A program made the position numbers and the translations under genes. Positions 33,890-46,231 of a DNA stretch of 64,000 nt are shown here, piece by piece (position 1 is the stretch's first letter; each line of letters begins with the position of its first letter). This DNA comes from Rutpela maculata (taxonomy: Eukaryota > Arthropoda > Insecta > Coleoptera > Cerambycidae): positions 101,747,869 to 101,811,868 of the forward strand of contig OW386285.2 of assembly GCA_936432065.2 (NCBI GenBank), written 5' to 3'. The notes beneath the pieces were generated by a model, which did no database searches, had not been told where the DNA came from, and was given only the letters and a program-made list of their open reading frames with translations.

Positions 33890-34146
33890 TATAGCGACTA
33901 TAGCGACTCACTCACTTCCAAAAGCGAGAAGTTTCCATGGAGTCGCTAAGAAACAAAAAGGAAAACTCGATCCATAATGGAGAAGTTTCCATGGAGTCGC
34001 TAAGAAAAATAAAAAAACGTTCGATATAAAAATATAATATCAATATACTTAAAAATACTAATATCACATAAAATATGAACATGTATTAAAACAAATATAC
34101 GTATATTAACTTCGATTTTAATTTTATTTATAGCGATAACGCTATA
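33890..34146 (+). repeat. 3' LTR of outer element
   Basis: 257 bp. Preceded by the purine-rich AACGAGGGGGTG (33876-33887), the likely polypurine tract. Followed by ATACG, matching the 5' flank. Confidence 0.95.
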
Positions 34147-34151
34147 ATACG

Positions 34152-35138
34152 CCTGAAATATATTGCAGTAGGATATAGAGTGGTTTTAAGAATGAACGAT
34201 TTATTATAATTAATCCAGCAAAATTAAACTAAAAACAGCCATATATTCGACAAAAATCATAAAGTCTTGAAATTCGGCAGAAATATCAAGAAAATCACCA
34301 AAATCACAATAAAGAAATGTGGTTGACATCATAACTTAAAATTGCGAAAACCACCCATATTCGATTTAGCTCCTTTATCTGCTAAACCGCCCACTCTTTG
34401 ATAAAAACACAACTATACAAAAATGCATATGCAATTTATGTTCCGTATATAATTTTGTATAGCAAATGTTCCACTCATTTCTTCCGTGAAGAAAGTGAAG
34501 ATAAGGGTAGGTAGGGTAAGTCGGGGAGCGCTCCGCTTAATACATGCCTATCGCGTGTTTGACTGCAAATTGTCGGAAACTACTAATTTTAAGCAAAAGG
34601 ACTCAATATGTAAAACAGGAAATGAGGTATAGCCAGGCGCATGCTGGCACGATGTTGGGCCCCGGGAAAATAATTTAGAAAGTGCCCCCGGCAGGCGCGT
34701 GCTAGAAGGCTTAGAAAATTGATGAGCAGAGGGGAGAAGAATCAGACATTTTTTTCCCCATAAATCCGGCTCTGGGGCCTTTTTTGTGAGGGCCCACCGG
34801 GAAACTCCCCGTATCCCGGTAGGCCGGCACGTGCCTGGGTATGGCCGATTGATATTAGACTTAAAATCAGGGAATAGCGAAAATAAATTATAATCTCTTG
34901 CCCTTTGGGGATTATGTGCTCCATAGAGCTTACCTTTAAGAAACAAAAAAGTTCCCAAGGCTCAATGTGAGCTTCACTATTAAAAACCACCCCTAATGTG
35001 CAACGCCGCGGTTTTTCGCATTTTCCTGAGAAATAGTTGGTCCCACAGAAAATTATACTCATTGATAATATTTTACATAAAATTTGCTACAAATAAGGTT
35101 CTATACATATTGCCGACAGGCGTAATGGTTTTCGAACA
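34152..35138. other. Non-coding interval with a GC-rich repeat-like segment
   Basis: 34500-34860 is markedly GC-richer. It has weak inverted ends ('tagccaggcgcatgctggc' near 34630 against 'ccggcacgtgcctgggta' near 34822), possibly a degraded MITE. Frames across it lack domains. Confidence 0.4.
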
Positions 35139-36170
35139 ATGGATAAATTCAACCACCACTATAAAGAAATTGTGGCGTCAGATTACTCAAGACAGATTAC
35201 TCAAATAAATAGTTATACACCAGATAATAGAGAGACGAGTCTGGAGAATTCGATTTTTTTGAGCTCAACAAATGAAGAAGTGAGAAAATATATACTTGAA
35301 ATTCCTATACCACAAAGCATCAGAACACGATATTATAACGGCGGAAACATTATAAGAAGTGGCTGCTGACATTGCAGCAACATTTAAATATGTTATTAAT
35401 AAAGTCATAGATATAGGAGTCTTTCCAAATATTAAAAAAATTGGAATAATTAAATCCTTGTACAAAAAAAGGTTCAGAATTGGAAACTACAGACCCAGGC
35501 TCTCCAGCATCGAATATTTCAAAACTATTTTTACTATTTTAAAAACCAGAATAATAATTTTTTTAAATAAATATACCTGTACCTGTATTATGAAATTGGC
35601 AGTATGGGTTTAGGGAAAACACATCTACACAGGTTGCCATAGCTTACCTCACATCTTTAATATTTGACTCATTGGATAAAAGCAAACCCGCCCTCTTTAT
35701 GTATATTTGTCAATCTTGCTAAAGCTTTTGATACCATTTGCATTGGAAATTATTATATTAAACTAAAAAATTATGGGTTTAGAGGAAAAGCATTTGATCT
35801 CATGAAAAGTTATTTGTCAGAGAGAGCCCAATATGTAAGTATTGAAGGTAACGAAAGTGTAAGAAGAGAAGCAAGCTATGGAGTACTTCAGGGTACAGTT
35901 CTAGGGCGAATATTGCTTATTTTATATATAAATAATTTATTTACATTAAACACAGTTTGTCAAATTCTAAACTCAGCAGATGACACTGTAATATTCTTTA
36001 GTAGAGGTAGTTGGGAAGATTTGAAAACTAATGCGAAAAGTTATTTCAATAGAATAAAGCAATGGTTTGATCAAAACACCCTCACTATGAATATTGGTAA
36101 AACTAAATATCTAACTTTCGCATCATATAAAAATAAATTGCCTAATCTAGGACCCCCATCCAGTACCTGT
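35139..36170 (+). pseudogene. LINE reverse-transcriptase fragment (Jockey/CR1-like), frameshifted
   Basis: At 35370-35530 GVFPNIKKIGIIKSLYKK and GNYRP are the RT block 'G.FP..K.A...P..K.G....NYRP'. From 35664, SLCIFVNLAKAFDTI gives the first catalytic Asp, GVLQGTVLGRILLILYINNL is the fingers/palm block, and SADDTVIFFSRG holds the catalytic ADD pair. The last block, WFDQNTLTMNIGKTKYLTF, is the thumb start. The core domain itself is one open frame of about 170 codons with active-site residues intact, but upstream pieces are in other frames. No endonuclease is seen. A truncated copy. Confidence 0.82.
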
Positions 36171-36384
36171 AGTCACCTAAGCTCCGTGCAGGCCGAAAGT
36201 GCTACCAAAACACTTAGGTCTGCACTTCCTCGAGCTACACAACTCATCCCTCTCCGAGAATCCGGATGACAGAATGACAATTGACGTCCTGTGTACCGGC
36301 AGTAAATCCCAGCCAAAAATAACCCACAATTCCAACAGACTTTGTCATTTATACCGTATTCATAAAATTGCGACTGTCATATTA
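36171..36384. other. GC-richer segment of unknown origin
   Basis: Sequence composition changes abruptly after about 36140 ('gacccccatccagtacctgt' onward). No match recognised; possibly another retroposed fragment at the LINE end. Confidence 0.35.
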
Positions 36385-38558
36385 CTCCAGTCGAATTAGA
36401 CATAATAAAAAATTTTGCGTACTGCGGACTTTTTTTGTGGAAGTTGTTAAGAGGGCATAATAAGCAGGCACAGAAAACTACACCCTGCTACACCATGTGC
36501 GTCCCCTATTTTTAGGGGTTGAAACTTTGAAATTTTACTTATGTGCCCATATCTTTTTCCCTATTGCCCGTAGGGCTCTTGGCGGTTTTGGCTGTACGAG
36601 GCCGGAACGGTCGCGCTGTCCGAATTTGGGGGCCTTCTGTACAGGACAAACGGCTATTATTTCCAATCTACAATACCACACATACTAATGCCCTTAAGGA
36701 GGGATGATGATTTGTGAAAAAACTTTCATCGAATACCGCGCGGTTTCCATGATACGGGATGTTGAAATATTGAAAACCCCTTTTTTAAAAAGAAGGTGAA
36801 CCTACTTTTTTCGCTCATTTTTTTTTTCATGTATGTACGACCCTAATATAAGAAAATTTACGTTGGTTTCATTTTAATACATTCGTTGGTTTAGGAACTA
36901 GACAGCAAAATAGGCCAAAAATGGCTATTTTGGTATTGTTGCATTAAAAAACCAAAACCAGTATAATTCTGGTAAGTGTTTTTGTTTTGTCCTAAAAGTC
37001 CAATTCATTGCGCATAGAAAATGTGTTTTTGTATTTAAGTAGGATCAACACTTATTGAGTAATAACGATTTATGTCATGTGTCCTCCAGTCTCCTTTCTC
37101 ACATTTCTTTTGCGGCCTTATAGTTCATAGTAGGGCAGAAAGCAATGTATAGCTGAACAGGGCACATATTAGGGTGTTAAAATGGATCTCTTGTTAAAAT
37201 GCGATAGGACGTACCGTTTTCGAGTAAAACGCACTTGTTTGCAAAAAATTATTTCAGATCACACTCTTCATCGACTGACTAGTAAATACTTACCGCTGAC
37301 TACGAAAAAATAAAACTATGTGTCGCTTCTTGCTTTTTCTGTTTATGAGGGACATTGCTAATGAAAAATTGAAGGGACTCGGACGGAATAGGGGGTTCTC
37401 ACTCCTCTATTTGAAGGTTCACGCTTGTCTCGAATCATCATTGCAACTTATTTTGTGTCTATAACAAAATCCACAGTACTTTTACCTTCCTCGAGAAACG
37501 GCTATTATATGTCCATTTCATCGGAAAATGATTTAAAAACAAACTCCTAAGAAGGAAAACACCAAAATGTAGAATTTCTTTATCAGATTACAATTCAGAA
37601 CCCAATGAAAACTCAAAGCAAACATATTCAAACAAGTGCGTTTTACTCGAAAACGGTACGTCCTATCGCATTTTAACGAGAGACCCATTTTAACACCCTA
37701 ATATGTGTCCTGTCCACGTGTATAATGCTTTCTGTCCTATTATGAACCATAAGGCCGCAAAAAAAAATTGTGAAAAAGGAGACTGGAGAACACATGACAT
37801 AAATCGTTATTACACAATAAGTGTTGATCCTACTTAAATACAAAAACACATTTTCTATGCGCAATGAATTGGACTTTTAGGATAAACAAAAATATTTACC
37901 AGAATTATACTGGTTTTGGTTTTTTTTTAATGCAACAATACCAAAATAGCCATTTTTGGCATATTTTCTTGTCTAGCTCCTAAACCAACGGTTGTATTAA
38001 AATGAAACCAACGTAAATTTTCTTATGTTAGGGTCGTATACGCATGAAAGAAAAATAAGCGAAAAAAAGTAGGTTCACTTTTCTTTTTAAGAAGGGGTTT
38101 TCAAAATTTCAACATCCTCATGAAAACCGCGCAGTATTCGATGAAAGTTTTTTCACAAATCATCATCCCTCCTTAAGGGCATTAGTATGTGTAGTACTGT
38201 AGACTGGAAATAATAGCCGTTTGTCCTGTACAGAAGACCTCCAAATTCGGACAGCGCGACCTTTCCGGCCTCGTACAGCCAAAACCGTTTGTCCTACGGC
38301 AAATGTGTAATATATATTATGTAGAGGAAGGATGAATCTTCAAAAAGTGTAACTTGGTAAAGAGCCCTACGGGCAATAGGGAAACAGATATATGGACACA
38401 TAAGTAAAATTTCAAAGTTTCAACCCTTAAAAATAGAGGACGCACATGGTGTAGCAGGGTGTAGTTTTCTGTGCTTGCTTATTATGCCTTCTTAAACAAC
38501 TTCCACAAAAAAAGTCCGCAGTAAGCAAAATTTTTTATGATGTCTGATTCGACTGGAC
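36385..38558. mobile_element. 2.2-kb palindromic element, TA-flanked
   Basis: Left arm about 36385-37240 and right arm about 37630-38558 are inverted copies with high identity. Outermost match is TCCAGTCGAATYAGACATMA, and innermost 'acgtaccgttttcgagtaaa' with 'acgcacttgttt'. TA stands directly outside both ends, suggesting a TA duplication (Tc1/mariner-type or similar, inference). The right arm carries an extra ~70 bp near 38296-38365. The ~390-bp loop has no coding features. No transposase. Confidence 0.8.
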
Positions 38559-38560
38559 TA

Positions 38561-39122
38561 TATTTTTAAGAAATAAGTTTTGGAATTTAGTACAGTTTGT
38601 GTCTCACTAAATATTCCTATCCCATTAAAAGACTTTGTCATATTTTAGTAAAAGTCAATCCGAGTGAGATTTGTATAAGTACTTGAAAGAAACACTTGTA
38701 AATTTTTACTGACTGGTAAATTCTGTGCGCACACCGTCTGGCGTCGTTCTGCAAGTGTTGCTAATCAAATCCCAGGAGTATGTAACTGTATTCCAACTTA
38801 GATACAGAAAGACTTGCAAATTGTGAAGTGCCGTTCCGCGATTTATGTTACTTTGACATAGGCCCACTCTCCGAATCTGATTTCTATCAGATTGTAAATC
38901 CATTCAGTTTCAAGTCTTGTGTTATTTTAACGTAGTCCCGCTGTCCAAATCCGACTTGTCAGATTGTTAAAAAGGTACTAGGCCAAGGGCCGTTCCGAGA
39001 CTTGTGTCTTTTGGCTATTTCTCGTTATGGCCGATGAATAGTCGGAGGCAAGTCCGGTATCCGAATCTGATGTCTCTCAGATTGTAAATGTTTGGGTTAT
39101 ACCTTTTATTTATTTTTTTTTA
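38561..39122. repeat. Imperfect tandem phrases around 'ccgaatctgat..cagattgtaaat'
   Basis: The phrase 'tccgaatctgatttctatca' with 'gattgtaaat' appears near 38874, in decayed form near 38948, and again near 39060. 'gggccgttccgagacttgtg' repeats 'gtgccgttccgcgatttatg'. It resembles the unit of the foldback family at 2970. No gene. Confidence 0.5.
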
Positions 39123-39130
39123 CTTTAACA

Positions 39131-42100
39131 CAGAGATGATACTTCAAGTAAAAGCAGTATAAATTGTACTTTAGCTACTTTTATTACTTGAAGTATTTTA
39201 CTTCAAACACCCGAAGAAATGAGTACTTGATACTTGATATTTGCAGATATTTTAGAATAGTACTTAGTACTTAAAAGAAATTACAGTACTTAAAGTACTT
39301 TACAATTTACTTCAAGTATTTAAAGTACTTGATCACTACTTTAAGTACCTTAGGTACTGCAAGTAAATTTACAATCCAGTTGAAACCTGCAGATACTGGT
39401 AAGAGCAGGACAGACATAGTGTGAAGGTAATAGACATGTAGTCTTATATTGAGAGTGTTTATATTATGTGTTAATGTATTCAGGTATTCTTTGGTACAGA
39501 AACTACAAGTTTGAGAAGGTGCCAACATTTTTTTTTTGAAAAGCATCAGTTTTGGCCCGTTTTTTTGCCAAAAATCCAATTTTTGGCCAAAAATCTGGGA
39601 AAAGGGCAAGCAGAAAATGTTGGCATATGGTTTTCCAGCAATGAGCATTGACAACGAAAATTTTCCGCATAGTCAGAAAGTGTTATACTATTACTACGTT
39701 CCAATTTTGGCCATAATTGATGCCGCCAGTGCTGTCAATTGCACGGAGAAAAAATATCAGCATATATCGAATGTTGATAGTATAACCCCACCGGGGATTA
39801 TACTTTGCTAGGCGGCAGCTCTCTCGTCGGAGGCATTGGGTGTGGGTAAGGATCTTTGGAAAATTTAATTTTAAAGTCTTCAATTATTTAAATAGGCGCC
39901 ACTTAATCTTGTTTTAGTTAAGACCAAGAAAAAATGCCTATCCTAGCCTTTTGGGTTGGCGGGTGGGTGTTGCGAAAAAAACAAAGTCAAGGTTGGGTCC
40001 TCAAATTAGATTTAATAAAGCTTAAAAATTTATCACAATAGGGTATCCTTATGGGGTGAGAATGTGCCCTACGAGCATCAAAATGCTTAATAATTCACCC
40101 AAATGGTCCGCTTTTTGGTCCCCTCAAATAGTGCTATTTGCGGTTCACAGTAACTGTGGAACTTATTAAAAATCGTAATAAATAAATTATCTGACTTAAA
40201 TTAGATGTAAAATTGGCTTGGTAATTTAGCAAACAAATTATTGAAAAAATTTGTAAATTTATAATTCAACGCCGTCGTCCCACACGACGTTTATTGTATA
40301 ATCAGAGGCTGGAATTTCACGTCGCCGTTTCTGAGTAAATAGAAAAAACAGTCTGACCTTATTTTTTATTTGTCGAAACCTCACAGTACCATGAATATCC
40401 AGGGCAAATCCTTATTGCATAACGTGCTACAACCATGTGTTTTCATCAGGGTAAGCGACCCAGCGGCCGGGCAGCATGTTTCACATGCGACCGTGGTTAT
40501 CCAATAGCCGGTTGAATAATCGAATCACACAGCGCTTCCAACCATATAACCGTATTACAGCTCAAATTAACATAGATCCAGGATCATAAAATCATTAAAT
40601 ACCAAACAGCAAGTCTACAAGGTGCGAGTTACGAAATACGAAAATTCCAAGGTGTAAGTTGCAAAATGCAAGTTAGCCATGTGCAAATTAACCAAATGCA
40701 AGTTAGGCCGCAAATCTACAAAACAAGAAATATTGTTATCGTTACTGCAAACGAGGAACAATTAACAAACTGCCTACACGGCGAAACGTACCTTCTCGCA
40801 GAATGGTCCTTCTTTTAAATATAATAATAATAACAAAATTCTCTAAGGGGTTTATCTAGCCATGTGCTCGGTGCCCCAACAGCTTCTTAAATGGCCGTTA
40901 CTTCCTTCCAAACCCTTTTTTCCGAAACCGAATCCATGTACGTTGGAAACCCGTAATGAAAAACAATTGGTATTTAAAATTCATACACCGCGCAATGACG
41001 CGCTCAACCTGTACCGACAGTGCGCTTAGCCGATAACCTGATTCTAACCTAAACGTAAACAATTAACATGGCTGTTTCTGTCCAAACATTGGCGTAACAA
41101 GTGTTAACTGAGAAACTTATGACTTTTATGTAAATATATCCCAGGCATAAAGTGATTGAAAACGCACACAACGTTACGCGGCACCTAACTGCCTACATTT
41201 TGCAATACTGGGAAAAGGTTTCACTACCGCTTTGCCCCGTTTTAGACGCCCGCATACGCTGACAATTTATCAACAAATTAATTTAAGCAGTATGAGCCAT
41301 GCTAATTACCAAACAAACTCTGAAGGTTCCTAGTACCATGAGGGAGTCGAACATTCTTCCAAGGTATAGTAATAATAAGGTAACATGCTACTTCCTTAAA
41401 TTAACCGAATCAAACTTTATACCATAAAGATATAATTATAAATGCGTTGTGTCGCTCCTATGCGCTCAATGAAGAAATGTTCCTACCACTTAAGTACAGG
41501 ACAAGGTAAGGTATACCAAAAAGAACCACGCATACAGGGTTCGCCCCAAAAAGTACTATTTACCCGTTCCAATAGGCAAGATACTCTCTTCAACTAGCAC
41601 CAAGCCCCAAAGTGTTATACTCTGTTCCACAATTGAATATTTTCTGGGACGGCTAGCGCCAAAACGGGCAGGGGGGAGGACTGACTCACATAAGATAAAA
41701 TACTTGCTAAAACATAACAGCAACGACAACATGTAATATCCCAGGCCCCATACATCGAGCTATCTCCTAGACTATAATATTCAAGAAATTTTGTCAAATC
41801 TGAAAAATTATTTAAAACTTTGTATTTTTAGTTATTTTAGAATACATTCATGAAATGGAATGTTATGTTTTTAGGAGCAAAATTTTTAGTAAATAAATAA
41901 AACAAATTCAAAAAATTGTATCATTATTTAAATATAAAAAATATGTCAATGACAGAAATACTTACACATAAAGATTGGTTTAGATAAAAATAAAAAATTT
42001 AAAGTACTTGAAGTAGTTGTAAGTGTTTTACTTTTAAACAGTACTTGATACTTGATACAACAAGAAAATAATTGAAGTTTTTAAATGTACTTACTAGAAT

Positions 42101-42266
42101 TAAAAGACTAATTGAAGTAGTACAAGTAGTACTTACACCCAAAATTGCAAGTACTACTCTGCTTTTTGAAAAGTAATTGATAGGTACTTGATGCAATAAG
42201 TACCCTAACTAACTATTTGGTACTTGATACTTGAAGTAGTTTAAATGAGAACTTTACTCATCTCTG
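39131..42266. mobile_element. Non-autonomous hAT element with tacttgatacttgaag-rich ends
   Basis: The ends are CAGAGATGA and its complement TCATCTCTG. Outside are CTTTAACA (39123-39130) and ATTTAACA (42267-42274), a 7-of-8 match, the size expected of hAT. Both subterminal regions (39131-39370 and about 41999-42245) are packed with degenerate 'tacttgatacttgaagta' repeats in opposite orientation. The 2.6-kb interior has no transposase. A short direct-repeat patch ('aaatgcaagtta', 'gtgcaa') lies at 40620-40740. Confidence 0.8.
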
Positions 42267-42476
42267 ATTTAACATTTGCCAAGTCTTTTTTATACCTCAT
42301 ATGTGTAATGCTTGTCTCATAAAGACGATTGTAGTCACTTGTGGCTTGCCTCTTGTGCCTGGTATCCGAACACTGCTTGTCGCGCTTTGCCGTTTCGCTG
42401 CCTGCCCCGTCCAACTTGCTGACTGTCTTTCCGCTCTTAACTCCTAACCATCCTATTGTAGGTAACATGTAGATAA

Positions 42477-43904
42477 TAGAGATGGGAAAAGCGGTTCCAC
42501 TCATGTAGCGTTGCAAACGCGGTCGCTCCAGAGAAATACCGCGACAAAATAACGTTACTTTGGAGCGACGCGACAGAAATAAAATGATATGGCTCGCTCT
42601 GCCAAACGCGCTTATTGAGTTCAAGAGATCGCGTTTGTTGTGTAACGTGTGGTAGTTTCGGAACTCAAAGTTTTGGAAGGTAGGACATGTAATGTAACGT
42701 GATCTATTATATGAAGTCGCTTATTCGCGTTTCGCCAACGCCAAAGTACAAAGAGCGCTTGTTAATTTCTATAGTTATGTAGATTTATTAGATTTGTGCA
42801 TTTTCTTACTAAACAGTAAAAGTAAATACCAATATAGATATATGTGAGGCGGAAAGCAAAAAGGGACCTCTTGTCGGCAAATTCCAGTTTTTAGTTATTG
42901 ATATTAAATGAATTAAGCTTTAATTCCAAACAATTTGGTGCAAAAATCATATCTCTATGTTTTTTTTTGTTTAAGTTACTAGTGCGTTTATGAAAAGAGA
43001 CCTCTCTTGTCGGTCCCATGTTATTTCTCCATAAGCGACAAGAGGTACCTTTTCCAGGGCTGAACATCGACTGCTTTATCGATTATTTTAAGTGTCTCAT
43101 CCAATTATATCGGTTTTGTAATCGATTACAACTTGTAAAGGTAATAAAATCGCAAAAATCCGAAAATCGATTATTTTGACCCAAACCACTAATTCGACTG
43201 TACTGAAAAATTGACATCGCCGACAAGAGGTCCCTTTTTGCTTTCCGCCTCAATATAGGTTGTAAAAAATATAGTACATTTATTTGTTGTATGAGTTGTT
43301 ATTTTATATAAACTAATAGACTATATTACATAGACGTGTTTTAAACTTTGGGTAGCCATTTATAAAATCACAGTTTTCTCTCTATTGTTGGTATGTATTT
43401 TTATTTTATAAAAAATATAAAGAATTATTTTGGTATTTTTTTTACCAGGTAGATATAGGCAGGTATAGCATTTTGGGTTGATAATTGATTTCTGTTGATA
43501 TTTATGAAATATGGCCCCCAAAAAAAGACAATAAAGTCGTCTACCATTTGGAATTGTTTTTCTAATAAACAAAAATTAGATAAGATAGCAATTTGCAACG
43601 ATTTTTATTATTGTTAATATATAATTATACGTATAATTATACATCCCTTGGCAACACTATAAACCTATGTTAGTATAGGGCTAATAAAAGTAAAGAGCTT
43701 AACGTTAAGTTCTTTACTCTGGTATGGCATTGCATCTTTCCACCTTGTCGCTGGTCAAAGTCTACAAACTTTATGGTCGTCGGTAACGTTGACACACAGG
43801 GTTCGCTCCGAGTAACCGGTTCCTTTAGCATTTAATAGCGCGACTGTACGTTACCTAAAAATACCGCGACAAAATAGCGTTACAGAGATAACGACCCATC
43901 TCTA
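42477..43904. mobile_element. Non-autonomous hAT element with perfect 8-bp duplication
   Basis: The ends are TAGAGATGGG and CCCATCTCTA. GTAGATAA stands at 42469-42476 and 43905-43912, a perfect 8-bp duplication. Subterminal 'aataccgcgacaaaataacg' and 'aataccgcgacaaaatagcg' occur near 42535 and 43860 in the same orientation. No transposase. It hosts a second MITE at 42845-43252. Confidence 0.88.
42845..43252. mobile_element. 408-bp MITE nested in the hAT element
   Basis: Perfect ~34-bp inverted ends, starting TGAGGCGGAAAGCAAAAAGG and continuing 'gacctcttgtcggc'. Two more copies of the 'gacctcttgtcg' motif lie inside (about 43003 and 43026), one in each orientation. The target duplication is not clear. 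Confidence 0.82.
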
Positions 43905-43912
43905 GTAGATAA

Positions 43913-44116
43913 GTGGTAAGCTGTCGCATGCCGCCTGTCTTTCTTATAGCTGGCCATAGTTTCGCTTGCCTGAGGTACATGGTTTACATATAGGTGATTG
44001 TAAATTTGTATTACATTTCATAATATTCTAAGTATTATGTGGTGCCTGATTTTGTTAGCTATTTTTCGTATCTAGTTCAATAAAGTTTGTTACTTTACCA
44101 AGTCATGCGTTTCACT

Positions 44117-44185
<69 letters not shown>

Positions 44186-44501
44186 ATGTCTAATCTATCT
44201 TACCGATCTCTGAACAATTACCGTTTCTTCACTGCAGCTACTCCAGCCCCACTGTACCGACTGTTGGAGGGCAATCCGTTATTCCATTTTGGAATTGACG
44301 CCCGAGCAAATCCGCAACCAAAACCGATTCAGAGCTCGAATGCCAAAGTGAGCTTCCACTACTTATTTGGTGCACAAAGCACCTGGAAGAAAAAGCGTCA
44401 CAGAATTGGTTTTGTAATATTTTATATTTAATACAAAAAATAGGGTACCTTTACATTAATTTTACTAAAATTTGTCAAGATATATACAAATATGTTTAAA
44501 A
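43913..44501. other. 3' flank of the UGT gene, with microsatellite
   Basis: Holds the (TG)n tract and no other recognisable feature. The polyadenylation signal of the UGT should lie here, but several AT-rich candidates make the choice arbitrary. Confidence 0.4.
44119..44184. repeat. (TG)n microsatellite, 33 units
   Basis: A pure TG run of 66 bases. The plus-strand frame across it is an artefact. Confidence 0.97.
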
Positions 44502-44796
44502 TCATTGTCTCTTAACTTTTTTGTTAAAAATTGAACTAAAGATACGTACAATTAATTTTTTTGTATATACAATTATCTTATAACTAATAAATATAAAAAT
44601 AGAAATAACTGCTAATAGAAATCCTATAACATCTAATAAGTAATACTGATAGGTTGGCAAGTCCATTGCAGGGTTTCTAAAATGTGGTGCCCCTTTATGT
44701 CTTATAACATACTCCGTCCACCATACTGCTTTCTCGAGCCCAGTCATTGGTTGGTCTCTGGACAATTCTGCAACTTCGATGGTTTTTTGTTTATAT
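44502..44796 (-). CDS. UDP-glycosyltransferase, terminal exon (membrane anchor)
   Basis: Last exon of an insect UGT, a membrane enzyme of the ER that transfers sugar from UDP-sugar to lipophilic substrates. The exon begins after acceptor TTGTAG and reads YKQKTIEVAELSRDQPMTGL then EKAVWWTEYVIRHKGAPHFR, the family-typical block before the anchor. NPAMDLPTYQYYLLDV leads into one membrane helix (IGFLLAVISIFIFI). The tail ends KKVKRQ, with a KxKxx-type ER-retrieval signal, then TGA (44504-44502). It joins the exon at 54176-54395 in correct phase (AA|A). No stops or shifts. It is most likely a functional gene end; the specific UGT family number is not assignable. Confidence 0.92.
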
Positions 44797-45639
44797 CTAC
44801 AATAAAAATAAATTTAAGACATTTATCATAGGAATATGCCTAAAGAAAACTATTTTATATAACGAATAAGCATTTGACAAAAATAACAACGTAATCAATA
44901 ATATTCTCTTTACATCTTTGACATTCAAGTGGACATGGATATCCTTCAATTTTATAACTCTTATGGCACTATTGAAATGAATAGACCGGGAGGCAGCGAC
45001 AGATTTTTGGGACTCACACCATTGAGCCTGATTTTCACATATGTAGTAGTTTATCTCGTGTACATACAAGAAACGGCGGTAAAAAAATTATTGAAATAAA
45101 AAAAATACCATCAAAGTTGAAATTTTGTATGTTGTTTAATATTAGGTGGTCCTGAATAAGAATCCGTTACAATATTCTAAAAATAAAAATTCTTAATAGT
45201 ACTTCTCAATATTTCGCACTTAAACAATGGTCGTAGTTTCCGTGGCTCTGAATTCCGGACTTAATATAAAGTTCCCACCAAATTAGATTATTCAAATTCC
45301 ATGACTTTCCAGGTTTTCCACGACCAGAAAGATATGAAATTTCATGACTTTAGGTCAAAATACAAAATCTCCACTTTAAATTCACAGTTTTATTTAACAA
45401 AGTTAGTGTACAACATATTATTATGCTATTCTAATATAAAAATGTTTCTATTTTTTTTAGAAGTAGAAGCAGGGTAAGTAGAGCAAGTTCATATTAAATA
45501 CAAAAATATTAACAAAAACTTTCCAAGACAACAAACGCCATTTACGATTTTATTATTAGTTATTCTCTGTCCAACAGTTTTTTTTTCGTTTTTATATGTA
45601 AATCCGTATTGGAAAAAGATGAACTATTGAAATACTAAA

Positions 45640-45800
45640 GAGAAGAGAAGAAATAGCGAGATATTAGCTTTCAGGTGGCTGAAGTAAAAAAATATTTTGA
45701 AGTTTTTGGTTCTGGCACACACTAATAATGGGGTGGGGGTGGTAATGGGGGTGGCTAATGCCAAAAATCTTTTTCAGACCTTAGCACAGTGGGCCAGAAT
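45640..45800 (-). repeat. Dispersed repeat R1, partial reverse copy
   Basis: Shows 'gaagtaaaaaaatattttga', 'aataatggggtgggggtggt' and 'ggctaatgccaaaaa', the reverse complement of landmarks at 11840-11960. Confidence 0.65.
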
Positions 45801-46231
45801 CCGAAAAAGCTGGTCAAAAGTCCAAAATTCGATTGTATTCAAAGTAATATTTTTGTAGTCAGAAATGTTTAGTTCATTACGTACCGCAAATTCCAACCGT
45901 ATTGTTGCCCATTTTTACCTGATACTTGAGAAACACAACGTTCTGTTAGCGTACAGTTGTGAATAGTTGCTTGCTACATTCGAACGTACTATTCGATATT
46001 CTACTAATTTTGGGGTGCTGAAACCGTTTCACCCGTTTTGGCAAAAAATCTCCGGAACACAATAAAAAACCACCCTTATTTGTGGGTGACATTGCAATTT
46101 TGCAGAAAATTCTCTTAAAAGTCTAAATTTCGATGACTAGGTAGAAAGTAAAAAAATCAAATTCACCCCTTCAACCCTCCTCGCCATTCTATCACCACCC
46201 CTATATAGTTATTTACATATAAAAAAAAACA

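Larger units (their letters stand above)
21390..34146 (+). mobile_element. CsRn1-like Ty3/gypsy LTR retrotransposon, split by an errantivirus
   Basis: Two 257-bp LTRs (21390-21646 and 33890-34146) begin TATAGCG and end GCTATA. They are flanked by the perfect 5-bp duplication ATACG (21385-21389, 34147-34151). Removing the 7.7-kb internal insertion would leave about 5.1 kb. A tRNA-Trp primer site, a Gag with a CHCC-type box, and Pol order PR-RT-RH-IN place it with the CsRn1 clade, known from flukes (CsRn1, Boudicca) and Bombyx (Kabuki). The LTRs differ by about one substitution and two homopolymer-length changes, so insertion was recent. Several in-frame stops make this copy non-autonomous. Confidence 0.93.

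Noticed and set aside
34548..35062. Minus-strand frames of 106-136 codons in GC-rich DNA
   Set aside because: Open because of local base composition; no domain, and the two overlap in different frames.
44087..44431. Plus-strand frame with a long Cys-Val run
   Set aside because: Artefact of the (TG)n microsatellite; the rest resembles nothing.
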